In this document: positions 8,555-17,050 of the stretch, piece by piece
Numbering within the stretch: the stretch's first letter is position 1
How the letters are laid out: the number at the start of each line of letters is the position of its first letter
Source of the DNA: Ilumatobacteraceae bacterium
GTDB lineage: Bacteria > Actinomycetota > Acidimicrobiia > Acidimicrobiales > Ilumatobacteraceae
Direction: 5' to 3'
DNA: 64,000 nucleotides
Assembly: GCA_033344875.1 (NCBI GenBank)
Contig: JAWPMO010000001.1
Coordinates: 186,001-250,000 of the forward strand
Notes under the pieces: generated by a model
Seen by the model: the letters and a program-made list of their open reading frames with translations, nothing else
The model's database searches: none
Told to the model about the DNA's origin: nothing
Position numbers and translations under genes: made by a program

Positions 8555-9003
8555 ATCGCCTCGCCGGCGCCGGCTGCGAGCCCTGCCAGCACCAGACCGA
8601 TCAGGAACACCGCGACGAACAGGCCGAGCAGGAGCCACGCTCGGCGCAGTCCGCGGGCGACCGGCTCACGCGCACGTTCGCCGGCCTCGGCGAGATCGTC
8701 GGGGTCGTGGCGGAACTCCCAGATCTTGCGGGTGTGGCGCCACACGAACTGTCTGCGCCGCAGGTCGTTCGTGGAGATGGCGACGACGAGCACGAACACG
8801 GGCACGACCAGCAGCACGACCACCGGGACCACCGCCGGAACCGGGAGCACGGCCAGCACGACGGCGGTGATCGCCATCACGGTGACGAGCCGCTTGAATC
8901 GGAACAGCAGCTCGGTTGTCGGCACCATCGTCGGAGCGACCGCATGGCGATCTTGCGAGGACGACGGAGGTGTCGGGGCGGCCGGCGGCGGGAGGTCGCT
9001 CAC
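8545..9003 (-). CDS. Small membrane protein, unknown function
   Basis: This 152-residue protein starts at GTG 9003. It has a proline-rich N-terminus, then two adjacent hydrophobic segments (~40-57 and ~58-76). A charged cytoplasmic-type stretch (LRRRQFVWRHTRKIWEFRHDPDD) follows, then a third membrane segment (~122-146). No family is recognised. It is the last gene of a probable three-gene minus-strand operon after a glutamine-synthetase-like gene and an SDR gene, with a gap of ten bases to the SDR stop. High third-position GC matches its neighbours, supporting a real gene. Confidence 0.65.
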   Translation of the reverse strand: MSDLPPPAAPTPPSSSQDRHAVAPTMVPTTELLFRFKRLVTVMAITAVVLAVLPVPAVVPVVVLLVVPVFVLVVAISTNDLRRRQFVWRHTRKIWEFRHDPDDLAEAGERAREPVARGLRRAWLLLGLFVAVFLIGLVLAGLAAGAGEAIYG

Positions 9004-9013
9004 GCCGCCGAAC

Positions 9014-9787
9014 CTACTCGGGCGTGACGTACGCAGCGGTCAGGCCGCCATCGATCAGCAGGTTGCTGCCGGTCATGTAGGACGACTCGTCGCCGGCGAG
9101 GAACAGCGCAGCATTCGCCATCTCGGCGGCGCGTCCGAAGCGTCCCATCGGCACGTGGACGAGGCGTCGGTCGCGTTTCTCGGGTGTGTCGAGGTACGAC
9201 ATCAGCAGATCGGTGTGCAGGGGGCCGGGGGAGAGCGCATTGACCCGGATGCCCTCCCGGGCGTGGATGACCGCCAGCTCGCGGGTGAGCGCCAGCACGG
9301 CGCCCTTCGACGCCGTGTAGGCGATCTGCGGGGTGGCGGCGCCGACCGACGCCACGAACGATGCGGTGTTCACGATCGAGCCGCCTCCGGCCCGCCGGAG
9401 CGCCGGGATCCCGTACCGGCAGCCGTGGATCACGCCCTTGACGTTGATCGCGAGCGTCCGGTCGATCACGTCGTCGCTGGTGTTCATCGCGTCGTCGTCG
9501 CCCGGCAGCATGACGCCGGCGTTGTTGAAGATGATGTCGACACGGCCGAACTCCGACTCGGCGAGGTCGAACAGGTCGCTGACCGAGCGGGTCGACGTGA
9601 CGTCGACCGTGGTGCTGATCATCTTGCCGCCGGCGTCCTGCACGAGCGCAGCGGTCGCGGCGTTCGCATCGGCCGAGACGTCGGCACCGACGATCACGGC
9701 GCCCTCCTCGGCGAATCGGAGGGCGGTCGCCCGGCCGATCCCGCCCGCGGTGCCGGTGATGACGGCCACCTTGCCGTTCAGTCGCAT
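9014..9787 (-). CDS. SDR-family NAD(P)-dependent oxidoreductase
   Basis: This 257-residue classical short-chain dehydrogenase has the cofactor loop TGTAGGIG at residues 11-18, the NNAG structural motif at 88-91, Ser143, and the catalytic pair Tyr157 and Lys161 (YTASK). An aspartate at the end of strand two (VGAD) suggests a preference for NAD(H). The substrate is not readable. It follows the glutamine-synthetase-like gene by nine bases and so is almost certainly co-transcribed with it. The pair may act together on an amine or amino-alcohol substrate, which is inference from context only. Confidence 0.88.
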   Translation of the reverse strand: MRLNGKVAVITGTAGGIGRATALRFAEEGAVIVGADVSADANAATAALVQDAGGKMISTTVDVTSTRSVSDLFDLAESEFGRVDIIFNNAGVMLPGDDDAMNTSDDVIDRTLAINVKGVIHGCRYGIPALRRAGGGSIVNTASFVASVGAATPQIAYTASKGAVLALTRELAVIHAREGIRVNALSPGPLHTDLLMSYLDTPEKRDRRLVHVPMGRFGRAAEMANAALFLAGDESSYMTGSNLLIDGGLTAAYVTPE

Positions 9788-9796
9788 CGTGACCTC

Positions 9797-11149
9797 TCAG
9801 ATCCGCTCGAAATACCGGGCGCGTTCCCAATCGGACACGGCGGCCTGATGGGCCTCGACCTCGATCCGGTGGAAGTGGGCGTAGTGATCGACGACGTCGT
9901 CGCCGAACGCCGTCCTGGCGGCATCGCTGGCGGCGAATCGTTCGGTCGCGTGCTCGAGGGTTCGCGGCACCCGGGGGAGGTGTTCTGCCTGGTAGACGTC
10001 ACCATCGAACGGGTCGGGCGGCTCGATCTGCTGTTCGATCCCGGCGAGGCCGCTCGCGATCGTGGCCGCGAACGCCAGGTACGGGTTGCAGTCGGCGCCG
10101 GGGATCCGGTTCTCGATCCGCAGGCTCGGCCCGTCGCCGATGATGCGGAACCCGGCTGTGCGGTTGTCGCGTGACCACGCGATCCGGGTGGGTGCCCAGG
10201 AGCCGTCGGTGTACCGCTTGTACGAGTTGATCGTCGGGGCGTAGCAGACCATGAAGTCCTGCACGTGTGTCATCCAACCGCCCAGGAACCACCGGAACGT
10301 GTCGCTCTCGGCCGCGCCCGAGTCGAAGACGTTGGTACCTGCCTCGGCGTCCCAGAGGCTCAGGTGGAGGTGGCTGCTGCTGCCCGCTTCGTCCGTCGTC
10401 GGCTTGGCCATGAACGAGACGCTCACCCCCATGGCATCGGCCACCTCCTTCATGGCGTGCTTCATCACCGTGTGGCGGTCGGCCATGTCGAGCACGTCGG
10501 CGTAGCGGATGTTGAGCTCGTGCTGGCCGCGCCCCCATTCGCCCTTGGAGTTCTCGACCGGGATGCCCGAAGCCGCCAGAGCGGTGCGAGCTGCCCGAAC
10601 GTACGGTTCGACGCGGCTGGTCGACAGCAGGTGGTAGTCCTCGATGTACCAGCCGGCCGGTTCGAGCCCGGCGTATCCCTTGGCGTGCGCCGTGCGGTAC
10701 GAATCCTCGAAGATGAAGAACTCGAGTTCGGAGGCCGCCTTCGCGACGAGGCCGTGCTCTGCGAGCCGTTCGACCTGGCGTCGCAGGATCGTGCGGGGAG
10801 CGACCGAGACCGCCCGGTGGGCGTCGTCGTCGATCACGTCGCACAGCACGATCGCCGTCCGGTCGGTCCAGGCGGCGTTGCGGAGCGTCGACAGGTCGGG
10901 CACGAGGTGGACGTCGCCGTAACCCTGTTCCCAACTGGCGAACGCGTACCCGGAGACCGGTTCCATCTCCATGTCGATCGCGAGCAGGTAGTCGCACACG
11001 TGTGTGCCGTCGTCGAGGGACTCGAGGAAGAACCCGGCATCGAAGCGCTTGCCGAGCAACCGGCCGTACAGGTCGGTGAACGCGAGGATCACGGTGTCGG
11101 TCGTGCCATCGGCGACCGCCGCGCGCAGTTCGTCGAGTCGCATCGTCAT
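9797..11149 (-). CDS. Glutamine synthetase family protein (GlnA-like/gamma-glutamyl ligase)
   Basis: The 450-residue protein is a glutamine-synthetase fold ligase that joins glutamate to ammonia or an amine using ATP. Typical elements are the N-terminal beta-grasp (VILAFTDLYGRLLGKRF), the metal-binding ASELEFFIF, the GHELN-equivalent GQHELNIRYAD and the KPTTDEAGSSSHLHLSLW segment. The RIENRIPGADCNPYLAFAA region is also present. There is no adenylylation-type C-terminus. The divergence from GlnA-I suggests a gamma-glutamyl-polyamine or -ethanolamine synthetase (PuuA or GlnA3/4-like) instead of the housekeeping enzyme. It heads an operon with an SDR gene and a small membrane protein. Confidence 0.85.
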   Translation of the reverse strand: MTMRLDELRAAVADGTTDTVILAFTDLYGRLLGKRFDAGFFLESLDDGTHVCDYLLAIDMEMEPVSGYAFASWEQGYGDVHLVPDLSTLRNAAWTDRTAIVLCDVIDDDAHRAVSVAPRTILRRQVERLAEHGLVAKAASELEFFIFEDSYRTAHAKGYAGLEPAGWYIEDYHLLSTSRVEPYVRAARTALAASGIPVENSKGEWGRGQHELNIRYADVLDMADRHTVMKHAMKEVADAMGVSVSFMAKPTTDEAGSSSHLHLSLWDAEAGTNVFDSGAAESDTFRWFLGGWMTHVQDFMVCYAPTINSYKRYTDGSWAPTRIAWSRDNRTAGFRIIGDGPSLRIENRIPGADCNPYLAFAATIASGLAGIEQQIEPPDPFDGDVYQAEHLPRVPRTLEHATERFAASDAARTAFGDDVVDHYAHFHRIEVEAHQAAVSDWERARYFERI

Positions 11150-11203
11150 GAGCCGGACTGTAGATGCTGGGTCGGCGTCCCACCGGAGTAGAGTCGATCA
11201 GCG

Positions 11204-11338
11204 ATGTCGAGCACTGCTGCGGATCGGTCGTACCGGAGTTCGTCCGCCATCGGAACGGCTTCGTCGTTGCCCCGGCCAGGTCACTGCGGGCACGATGGTC
11301 GGGTGACCAGTCCGCATTCCTCCCTGGAGACTTCCTGA
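11204..11338 (+). CDS. Possible 44-residue leader ORF coupled to dapA
   Basis: An ATG at 11204 follows a TAGAGT hexamer (11189-11194) by nine bases and opens a 44-codon frame. It ends in a TGA (11336-11338) whose A is the first base of the dapA ATG (TGATG). The peptide is Ser/Arg-rich with no known family and contains no lysine, so classical lysine attenuation is not indicated. Third-position GC is lower than in neighbouring genes, so it may be a translated leader instead of a functional protein, or chance. The TGATG junction would allow translational coupling to dapA. Confidence 0.35.
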   Translation: MSSTAADRSYRSSSAIGTASSLPRPGHCGHDGRVTSPHSSLETS

Positions 11339-12228
11339 TGCCGCACTTCGGCCGAATTCTGACGGCGATGATCACGCCGTTCGACGCCGCCGGCGCGGTC
11401 GACTACGACGTCGCCCAGCAGTTGGCCCGTCATCTCGTCGCGCAGGGGCACGACGGTCTGGTGATCTGCGGCACGACGGGGGAGGCGCCGACGCTCACCG
11501 ATGACGAGAAGCTCGGGATGTTCGCCGCCGTCGTCGAGGCCGTCGACGTGCCGGTGATCGCCGGCACGGTCGGGTACAACACGCAGCACTCGGCCGAGCT
11601 GTCGCTCCAGGCCGCGAAGTTGGGCGTGCACGGCATCTTGGCGCTGTGCCCGTTCTACAGCCGGCCGTCGCAGGCCGGTATCGAGGCGCACTTCCGAGCG
11701 ATCGCCGACGCGTGCGACCTGCCGCAGATCATCTACGACATCCCCAAGCGCACCGGTCGCAAGATCGACACCGAGGTGCTGATCCGACTGGCGCACGAGG
11801 TCTCGAACATCGTCGGTCTGAAAGACGCGGCCGGCGACCCGGCCGAGTCGGCGCGGCTGGTCGCCGAGGTGCCCGATTCGTTCGAGGTGTACTCGGGCGA
11901 CGACGCGTTCACGCTGCCGCTGCTCGCCGTCGGTGCCGTCGGCACGATCGGTGTCGCGACGCACTGGACCGCTCCCGATCACGTCGAACTCTTCGAGGCG
12001 TGGGACCGCGGCGACGTCGCCGCCGCTCGCCTCGTCAACCGGCGAATGCTCGAGAGCTTCGCCTTCGAGACCGGCGATCTCGCACCCAATCCGATTCCGA
12101 CCAAGGCGATGCTGCGCACACACGGATGGGCGGTCGGCGAATGTCGGCTCCCGCTCGGCGCAGCTCCCGACTGGGTCGAACCCCGAGCCCGCGACGTGTG
12201 GGCACAACTGGAGGCTTCCCGTGGCTGA
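11338..12228 (+). CDS. dapA: 4-hydroxy-tetrahydrodipicolinate synthase
   Basis: This 296-residue TIM-barrel aldolase condenses pyruvate with aspartate semialdehyde, the committed step of diaminopimelate and lysine synthesis. The pyruvate-binding GTTGEAPTL motif is near residue 43, and IIYDIPKRTGR contains the catalytic tyrosine. The Schiff-base lysine is Lys162 in VGLKDAAGD. ATG 11338 is chosen for the conserved N-terminus (RILTAMITPFD) and the GGAGA ribosome site seven bases upstream. The stop overlaps the GTG of the RNase J gene by eight bases. This dapA-rnj order is common in actinobacteria. Confidence 0.95.
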   Translation: MPHFGRILTAMITPFDAAGAVDYDVAQQLARHLVAQGHDGLVICGTTGEAPTLTDDEKLGMFAAVVEAVDVPVIAGTVGYNTQHSAELSLQAAKLGVHGILALCPFYSRPSQAGIEAHFRAIADACDLPQIIYDIPKRTGRKIDTEVLIRLAHEVSNIVGLKDAAGDPAESARLVAEVPDSFEVYSGDDAFTLPLLAVGAVGTIGVATHWTAPDHVELFEAWDRGDVAAARLVNRRMLESFAFETGDLAPNPIPTKAMLRTHGWAVGECRLPLGAAPDWVEPRARDVWAQLEASRG

Positions 12229-13921
12229 TTCCGTCCGTATCGCATTTCTCGGAGGGCTCGGTGAGATCGGCCGGAACTGCATGGCGATCGAGCAGGGCAC
12301 GGGCGACGACCGCTCGATCATCCTGATCGACTGCGGCCTGATGTTCCCCGATGCCGACATGCACGGTATCGACCTCGTGCTGCCCGATTTCACCTACCTG
12401 CGCGACAACGCCAACGCCATCGTCGCGCTGGTTGCCACGCACGGACACGAAGACCATGTCGGCGGTATCCAGTTCCTGCTCCGTGACGACGACGGCATCG
12501 GGCACCTGCGCGACGAGCCGTTGCCGATCTACGGAGCGAAGCTCACGCTGGGCCTCGCCCGCAACCGCATCGAAGAGGCCGGATTGCTCGGCCGCTGCGA
12601 CATGCGCAATGTCAAGGACAACGAGACCGTGAAGATCGGCCCGTTCGAGGTCGAGTTCATCCCGGTCACGCACTCGGTCCCGCACGCCCATGCGATCGCC
12701 GTGCACACGGCGCAGGGCATCGTGCTGCATTCGGGCGACTGGAAGCTCGACCTCACCCCGGTCGACAAACGCACGACCGACCTCGGCCGGCTCGGCCAAC
12801 TGACCGCCGGTGACGGCGTCCGTCTGCTGATGGGCGACTCGACCAACGCCGAAGAACCCGGCTACGCGCCGAGCGAGACCACCGTTGGCACCGTGCTCCG
12901 CTCATTGTTCGCCGAACACCGTGGTCGACGCGTGATCACCGCCAGCTTCGCCAGCCACCTGCACCGAATCCAGCAGATCGCCGACGCCGCCGTCGCCGAC
13001 GGGCGCAAGGTGGCCACGCTCGGGTTGAGCATGAAGAAGAACGTCCGGCTCGGTCGTGACCTCAAGGTGATCGACATCCCCGAGTCGTCGTTGATCGACA
13101 TCGCGGACATCGACAACTACGAGCCGGGTGAGATCTGTGTGATCTCGACCGGTTCGCAGGGGGAGCCGATGTCGGCTCTGTCGCTGCTCGCCCGTGGCGA
13201 GAACCGATTCGTCAAACTCGGCGACCACGACACGGTGATCCTGTCGAGTCATGCGATCCCCGGCAACGAGAGCGCCGTCAACAAGGTGATCGACGGGCTG
13301 CTGCGTCGCGGCGCCGAGGTGGTGCACTCCGGTGTGCAAGACGTGCACGCCACCGGTCACGCCCAGGCCGACGAGATCAAGACCTATCTCTCGCTGGTGC
13401 AGCCCGAGTGGTTCGTGCCGATCCACGGTGAGTACCGCCACATGACGGCCAACGCCCGGCTGGGCGAACTGATGGGTGTGCCGCACGACAAGGTGCTCCT
13501 GTGCGAGGACGGCGACGTGATCGAGTTGTCCGACGACGGTCTCGAGCACGCCGGACGTGTGCCGGCCGGGTACGTCTACGTCGACGGGATCGTCGGCGAC
13601 GTCGGCCAGGGGGTCATTCGTGACCGCCGTGTGCTCGGCGAGGAGGGCGTGGTCGTCGTGGTGGTCACCGTCGACATGCAGACCGGCAAGGTGCTCACCG
13701 GCCCCGACATCATCACGCGTGGCTGGGTGTACGCGCCCGAGGCCGAGGATCTGCTCGACGAGGCGTGCGACCGTGTCTCCGCCGCGGTCGAGAAGGCCTT
13801 GAAGAACGGCGAGCGCGACGTCGAGGCGCTCGAGCGCGACGTCCGTCGTACCGCCGGCAAGTTCGTGAGCGAACGCACCAAGCGGCGGCCGATGATCGTG
13901 CCCGTCGTCATGGAGACGTGA
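12221..13921 (+). CDS. rnj: Ribonuclease J
   Basis: This 566-residue protein belongs to the metallo-beta-lactamase/beta-CASP RNases, with 5'-to-3' exonuclease and endonuclease activity in mRNA turnover and rRNA maturation. The zinc motif THGHEDH gives His74, His76, Asp78 and His79. Further signatures are the N-terminal LGGLGEIGRNC, the beta-CASP STGSQGEPMSAL and the SSHAIPGNE segment. The C-terminal domain ends RTAGKFVSERTKRRPMIVPVV. GTG 12221 overlaps the dapA end and has a GGAGG site at 12210-12214. The next gene overlaps its stop in a GTGA arrangement, so dapA, rnj and the lipoprotein gene form one unit. Confidence 0.95.
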   Translation: MADSVRIAFLGGLGEIGRNCMAIEQGTGDDRSIILIDCGLMFPDADMHGIDLVLPDFTYLRDNANAIVALVATHGHEDHVGGIQFLLRDDDGIGHLRDEPLPIYGAKLTLGLARNRIEEAGLLGRCDMRNVKDNETVKIGPFEVEFIPVTHSVPHAHAIAVHTAQGIVLHSGDWKLDLTPVDKRTTDLGRLGQLTAGDGVRLLMGDSTNAEEPGYAPSETTVGTVLRSLFAEHRGRRVITASFASHLHRIQQIADAAVADGRKVATLGLSMKKNVRLGRDLKVIDIPESSLIDIADIDNYEPGEICVISTGSQGEPMSALSLLARGENRFVKLGDHDTVILSSHAIPGNESAVNKVIDGLLRRGAEVVHSGVQDVHATGHAQADEIKTYLSLVQPEWFVPIHGEYRHMTANARLGELMGVPHDKVLLCEDGDVIELSDDGLEHAGRVPAGYVYVDGIVGDVGQGVIRDRRVLGEEGVVVVVVTVDMQTGKVLTGPDIITRGWVYAPEAEDLLDEACDRVSAAVEKALKNGERDVEALERDVRRTAGKFVSERTKRRPMIVPVVMET

Positions 13922-14421
13922 GAACGACCTCGTTCGTTGCCGTTGCGCTCGGGCTCCTGGCGGCCGCGTGTGGTGGCTCGGGCGGCGATGCCGGCGTGCC
14001 CGGTCCGCGCATCGAGTTGATCCCTGACGCCGTCGCGGCGATCGAGGACCACTACGGCGCTCCGCAGGAGTACTTCGAGATCAGCGCCGGGCTCGACGCC
14101 GTCGGGTTCGTCGTCGCCGTCGACGAGGCCACGATGGCCGAGCAGGGCTCCTACGGTTCGGACGGCACCTTCGTGGCGCCGGAGCCGGTCGGCGAGGCGT
14201 CGGGCGAGACGTTCTTCGCCGACCAGATCGACTTCGATCCCGACCTGATCTTCGAGCAGGTTCGTGAGGAGTTGGACGACCCGGTCATCGTCGACCTCGC
14301 GATCCAGGGCGGGCCGAACGACACCGTGGTCTACGATGCTTCGATCGCCAGCGACGGCGGTGGTGTGCTCCTGGTGCTGCTCGGTCCCGACGGCACGATC
14401 CAGGGCGCCCAGGGGCAGTAG
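13918..14421 (+). CDS. Small lipoprotein, unknown function
   Basis: The 167-residue frame starts at a GTG that overlaps the RNase J stop by three bases. The N-terminus RTTSFVAVALGLLAAACGGSGG is a lipoprotein signal with the lipidated cysteine at about residue 17. The mature part is acidic and short of recognisable domains. A central region (YFEISAGLDAVGFVVAV) and a C-terminal beta-like stretch ending GPDGTIQGAQGQ can be seen. Its tight coupling to rnj is probably positional and not functional. It is likely anchored on the outer face of the cell membrane. Confidence 0.7.
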   Translation: MRTTSFVAVALGLLAAACGGSGGDAGVPGPRIELIPDAVAAIEDHYGAPQEYFEISAGLDAVGFVVAVDEATMAEQGSYGSDGTFVAPEPVGEASGETFFADQIDFDPDLIFEQVREELDDPVIVDLAIQGGPNDTVVYDASIASDGGGVLLVLLGPDGTIQGAQGQ

Positions 14422-14454
14422 CGTCTGCCGCCGCGAGTATTCGCCGCGGAGCGC

Positions 14455-14473
14455 TTGACAGTTGTCATACCCT
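14455..14473 (+). promoter_or_regulatory. Promoter region with a TGACA/TGTCA palindrome
   Basis: TGACAGTTGTCA (14456-14467) is an inverted repeat (5-base arms, GT centre). TACCCT at 14468-14473 ends six bases before the ATG at 14480 and could be the -10 of a leaderless transcript. TTGACA at 14455-14460 is too close to that -10 to be its -35, so it more likely forms part of an operator. Confidence 0.4.
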
Positions 14474-14479
14474 CGGGTC

Positions 14480-16885
14480 ATGGGGTCTCTGGGGTTTGGT
14501 TCGCATCGTTCCTCGTGTGCTCGGCGCTTCGGTGGCCGCCGCTTCACCGTGTGGGCCGCGTGTGTGGGCATGTTGGCGAGTGTCATGGTCACTCAGTTGC
14601 CTGCCTCGCCGGCAGTCGCGGCACCGACGCTGGACCTGGTGTCGATCGTGCCGGCGCGGTTGTTGGAGACCAGAACCGGACCGAACGAGAAGACGGTGGA
14701 CGGTGTCTCGGAGGGCATCGGACGCGCCGACGCCGGAACGGTCACCGAGTTCGTCGTTGCCGGGCGCGGTGGTGTTCCTGCCACGGCGACGGCAGCGTTC
14801 TTGAACGTCACGGCGGTCGATCCGTCGTCGCTCGGTTTCTTGACGGTGTTCCCGTGCGGGAGCGAACGGCCGTTGGCATCGAACGTCAACTATGCAGCCG
14901 GTGATGTTGTTCCGAACGCGGTATTGGCGAAGATCGGTGTCGACGGCAAGGTGTGCATCTACACGTTGGCCGCGACCGACATGATCGCCGACGTGAACGG
15001 GTACGTGCCGCTCGGTGGCTCGCCCGAGCCCGTCGAACCGGCGCGAATCCTCGAGACCCGGAGTGGCGAGGGCAACGAAACAACCGACGGATTGTTCGAA
15101 GGGATCGGCCGGATCGACGCGAACGAGACGCTCGAGCTGCAGGTCGCAGGCCGAGGCGGAGTCACCCCTGATGCCGACGGTGTGTTCTTGAACCTGACGG
15201 CGGTTTCGCCCTCGGCGGCAGGTTTCCTGACGGTGTTCCCCTGCAACGAGAAGCGGCCGACGGCGTCGAACGTCAACTACATGGCCGGCGACGTCGTACC
15301 GAACGTCGTCCTGGCCAAGCTCGCCCCCGACGGCACCGTCTGCATCTACTCGTTGGCGGCGACCGATGTCGTCGCCGACGTGAACGGCTACGTCGCTGAT
15401 GGCCGCACCCCGAACACGGTCAACCCGTCACGGATCCTCGAGACCCGGATCGGTGAGGGCAACGAAACCGTCGACGGGTTGTTCGAGGGTATCGGTTTGC
15501 GCGCCGCGGGTTCGACGCTCGAACTCACGGTGGCGGGTAGGGGTGGTGTGCCCACCGATGCGTCGGCGGTGTTCTTGAACGTCACGGCCGTCGGGCCGAA
15601 CGCGCCGGGGTTCGTCACGGTGTACCCATGTGGTGAGGAACGGCCGCTCACGTCGAACGTCAACTACTTCCCCGGCGACGTGGTGCCGAACTCCGTCCTG
15701 GCCAAGATCGGAGAGGACGGCAAGGTCTGCCTCTACACGCTCGCTGCGACCCACCTCATCGTCGACGTCGCCGGCGAGGTTCCCCAGCCGTCCGTCAAGG
15801 GCCTCGTCGACGTCTCGGTCGGGGCGTCGCACTCGTGTGCCCTCGACGACGAAGGCGGTGTCACCTGCTGGGGGGTCTACCTCAACGGTGAACTCGGTGT
15901 CGGCGACATTTCCGGGATCGGCAGCTCCAACAGTGTGCTGCCGGTCACGATTCCCGACCTCGAAGCCGTCGACGTGGCAGCGAGCAGTCGCTTCACCTGC
16001 GCGGCGTTGGAGAACGGAAGGGTCGCGTGCTGGGGGCGCAACTTCAAGGGGCAGATCGGCGACGGCACGACGACGGATCGTCTCACGCCGACCGAGGTCG
16101 ACGGTCTGACGGGTGTGGTCGGCGTGACCACCGGGCTCCAGCACACGTGTGCGCTCAAGTCCAACGGCGACGTCTGGTGTTGGGGTGACAACCAGTCCGG
16201 TCAGCTCGGGAACGGTACGTACGAGATCAGCGAGACGCCGGTCCAGGTCACCGGCCTCTCCTCGGACGCGGTCGACATCGACGCCGGACGGAACCACACG
16301 TGCGCGGCGCTCGATGACGGTACGGTCGAGTGCTGGGGTTCACACAGCCTCGCGGGCGGCACGACCAACACGCCCACCCAGGCGGTCGGGATGGCCGACG
16401 TCGTCCAGATCGAGGCCGGCGAAGGCGCCACGTGCGGCCGAATCGACGATGGCACGGTCGACTGCTGGGGGCAGCTCGGCAAGCTCGGCAACGGTGACCA
16501 GGGTCCCGGCACGACGGCGGTACCCGAGACGGTCGGCGGGCTGACCGGCGTGGTCGACCTGTCGGTCGGTTTCACGACGCTGTGTGCGGCACTCGACGAC
16601 GGCACCGCCGAGTGCTGGGGTTCGAACTCCTACGGCCAGGTGGGCAACGGCACGGTCGGTGGCGACCCCGAGTTCATGCCGGTGCCGGTGCAAGGCATCG
16701 ATGGCGAGGCCGTGCTCGTGCACGCCTCGGCCGACGGGTGGAACACGTGTGCAACACTGGCCGACACGTCCGTCGTGTGCTGGGGTCGCAACGCCGACAA
16801 GCAACTCGGCGCGCTGACGCCGGGGGTGGATCCCCGTGCAGCGACGGCCGATCCGCTCGTCGTCGGTTCGAGCGGCCTCGGCTGA
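14480..16885 (+). CDS. Secreted protein with three PARLLETR repeats and an RCC1 propeller
   Basis: The 801-residue protein begins with an arginine-rich signal peptide (FTVWAACVGMLASVMVTQLPASPAVAA). Three ~120-residue repeats follow (residues ~54-432), each running from ARxLETRxG through VAGRGGV and FLNxTAV to NVNYxxGDVVPN and ADVNGYV. Residues ~440-800 contain six or seven RCC1-type blades marked by CAL(D/E)DG...CWG and regularly spaced LGNGT. The conserved paired cysteines (C..CWG) probably form disulfides outside the cell. RCC1 blades usually mediate protein binding. From memory, the first repeat type is common in Acidimicrobiia exoproteins. ATG 14480 is favoured by the signal peptide and promoter spacing over TTG 14462. 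Confidence 0.82.
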   Translation: MGSLGFGSHRSSCARRFGGRRFTVWAACVGMLASVMVTQLPASPAVAAPTLDLVSIVPARLLETRTGPNEKTVDGVSEGIGRADAGTVTEFVVAGRGGVPATATAAFLNVTAVDPSSLGFLTVFPCGSERPLASNVNYAAGDVVPNAVLAKIGVDGKVCIYTLAATDMIADVNGYVPLGGSPEPVEPARILETRSGEGNETTDGLFEGIGRIDANETLELQVAGRGGVTPDADGVFLNLTAVSPSAAGFLTVFPCNEKRPTASNVNYMAGDVVPNVVLAKLAPDGTVCIYSLAATDVVADVNGYVADGRTPNTVNPSRILETRIGEGNETVDGLFEGIGLRAAGSTLELTVAGRGGVPTDASAVFLNVTAVGPNAPGFVTVYPCGEERPLTSNVNYFPGDVVPNSVLAKIGEDGKVCLYTLAATHLIVDVAGEVPQPSVKGLVDVSVGASHSCALDDEGGVTCWGVYLNGELGVGDISGIGSSNSVLPVTIPDLEAVDVAASSRFTCAALENGRVACWGRNFKGQIGDGTTTDRLTPTEVDGLTGVVGVTTGLQHTCALKSNGDVWCWGDNQSGQLGNGTYEISETPVQVTGLSSDAVDIDAGRNHTCAALDDGTVECWGSHSLAGGTTNTPTQAVGMADVVQIEAGEGATCGRIDDGTVDCWGQLGKLGNGDQGPGTTAVPETVGGLTGVVDLSVGFTTLCAALDDGTAECWGSNSYGQVGNGTVGGDPEFMPVPVQGIDGEAVLVHASADGWNTCATLADTSVVCWGRNADKQLGALTPGVDPRAATADPLVVGSSGLG
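14639..15775 (+). repeat. Three tandem ~120-residue coding repeats
   Basis: Unit boundaries are approximately 14639-15010, 15035-15385 and 15419-15775. Each copy contains the landmarks LETR, GRGGV, FLNxTAV, NVNY, VVPNxVLAK and the D-V-N-G-Y-V end (modified to DVAGEV in copy 3). The DNA copies have diverged, so this is an old duplication kept by selection on protein. Confidence 0.8.
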
Positions 16886-17050
16886 ACGCCGGCTTCATCG
16901 ACGTCGAGTCGGTCACCGTCACGAGTTGCCGGTGCCGGCGGCGGTTGCCGGATCCAGGCGTTTGTTCGGCAGGGTGCGACGGGTATTCATCGGTCGCCGC
17001 AACTCTTCGACCGCGGCGTCGAGTCGACCTCTCCCGGACTGGAGCTGAAC

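Noticed and set aside
14455-14460. TTGACA as the -35 of the RCC1-protein promoter
   Set aside because: The only suitable -10 (TACCCT) is seven bases away, too close. The hexamer is better explained as part of the TGACA/TGTCA inverted repeat.
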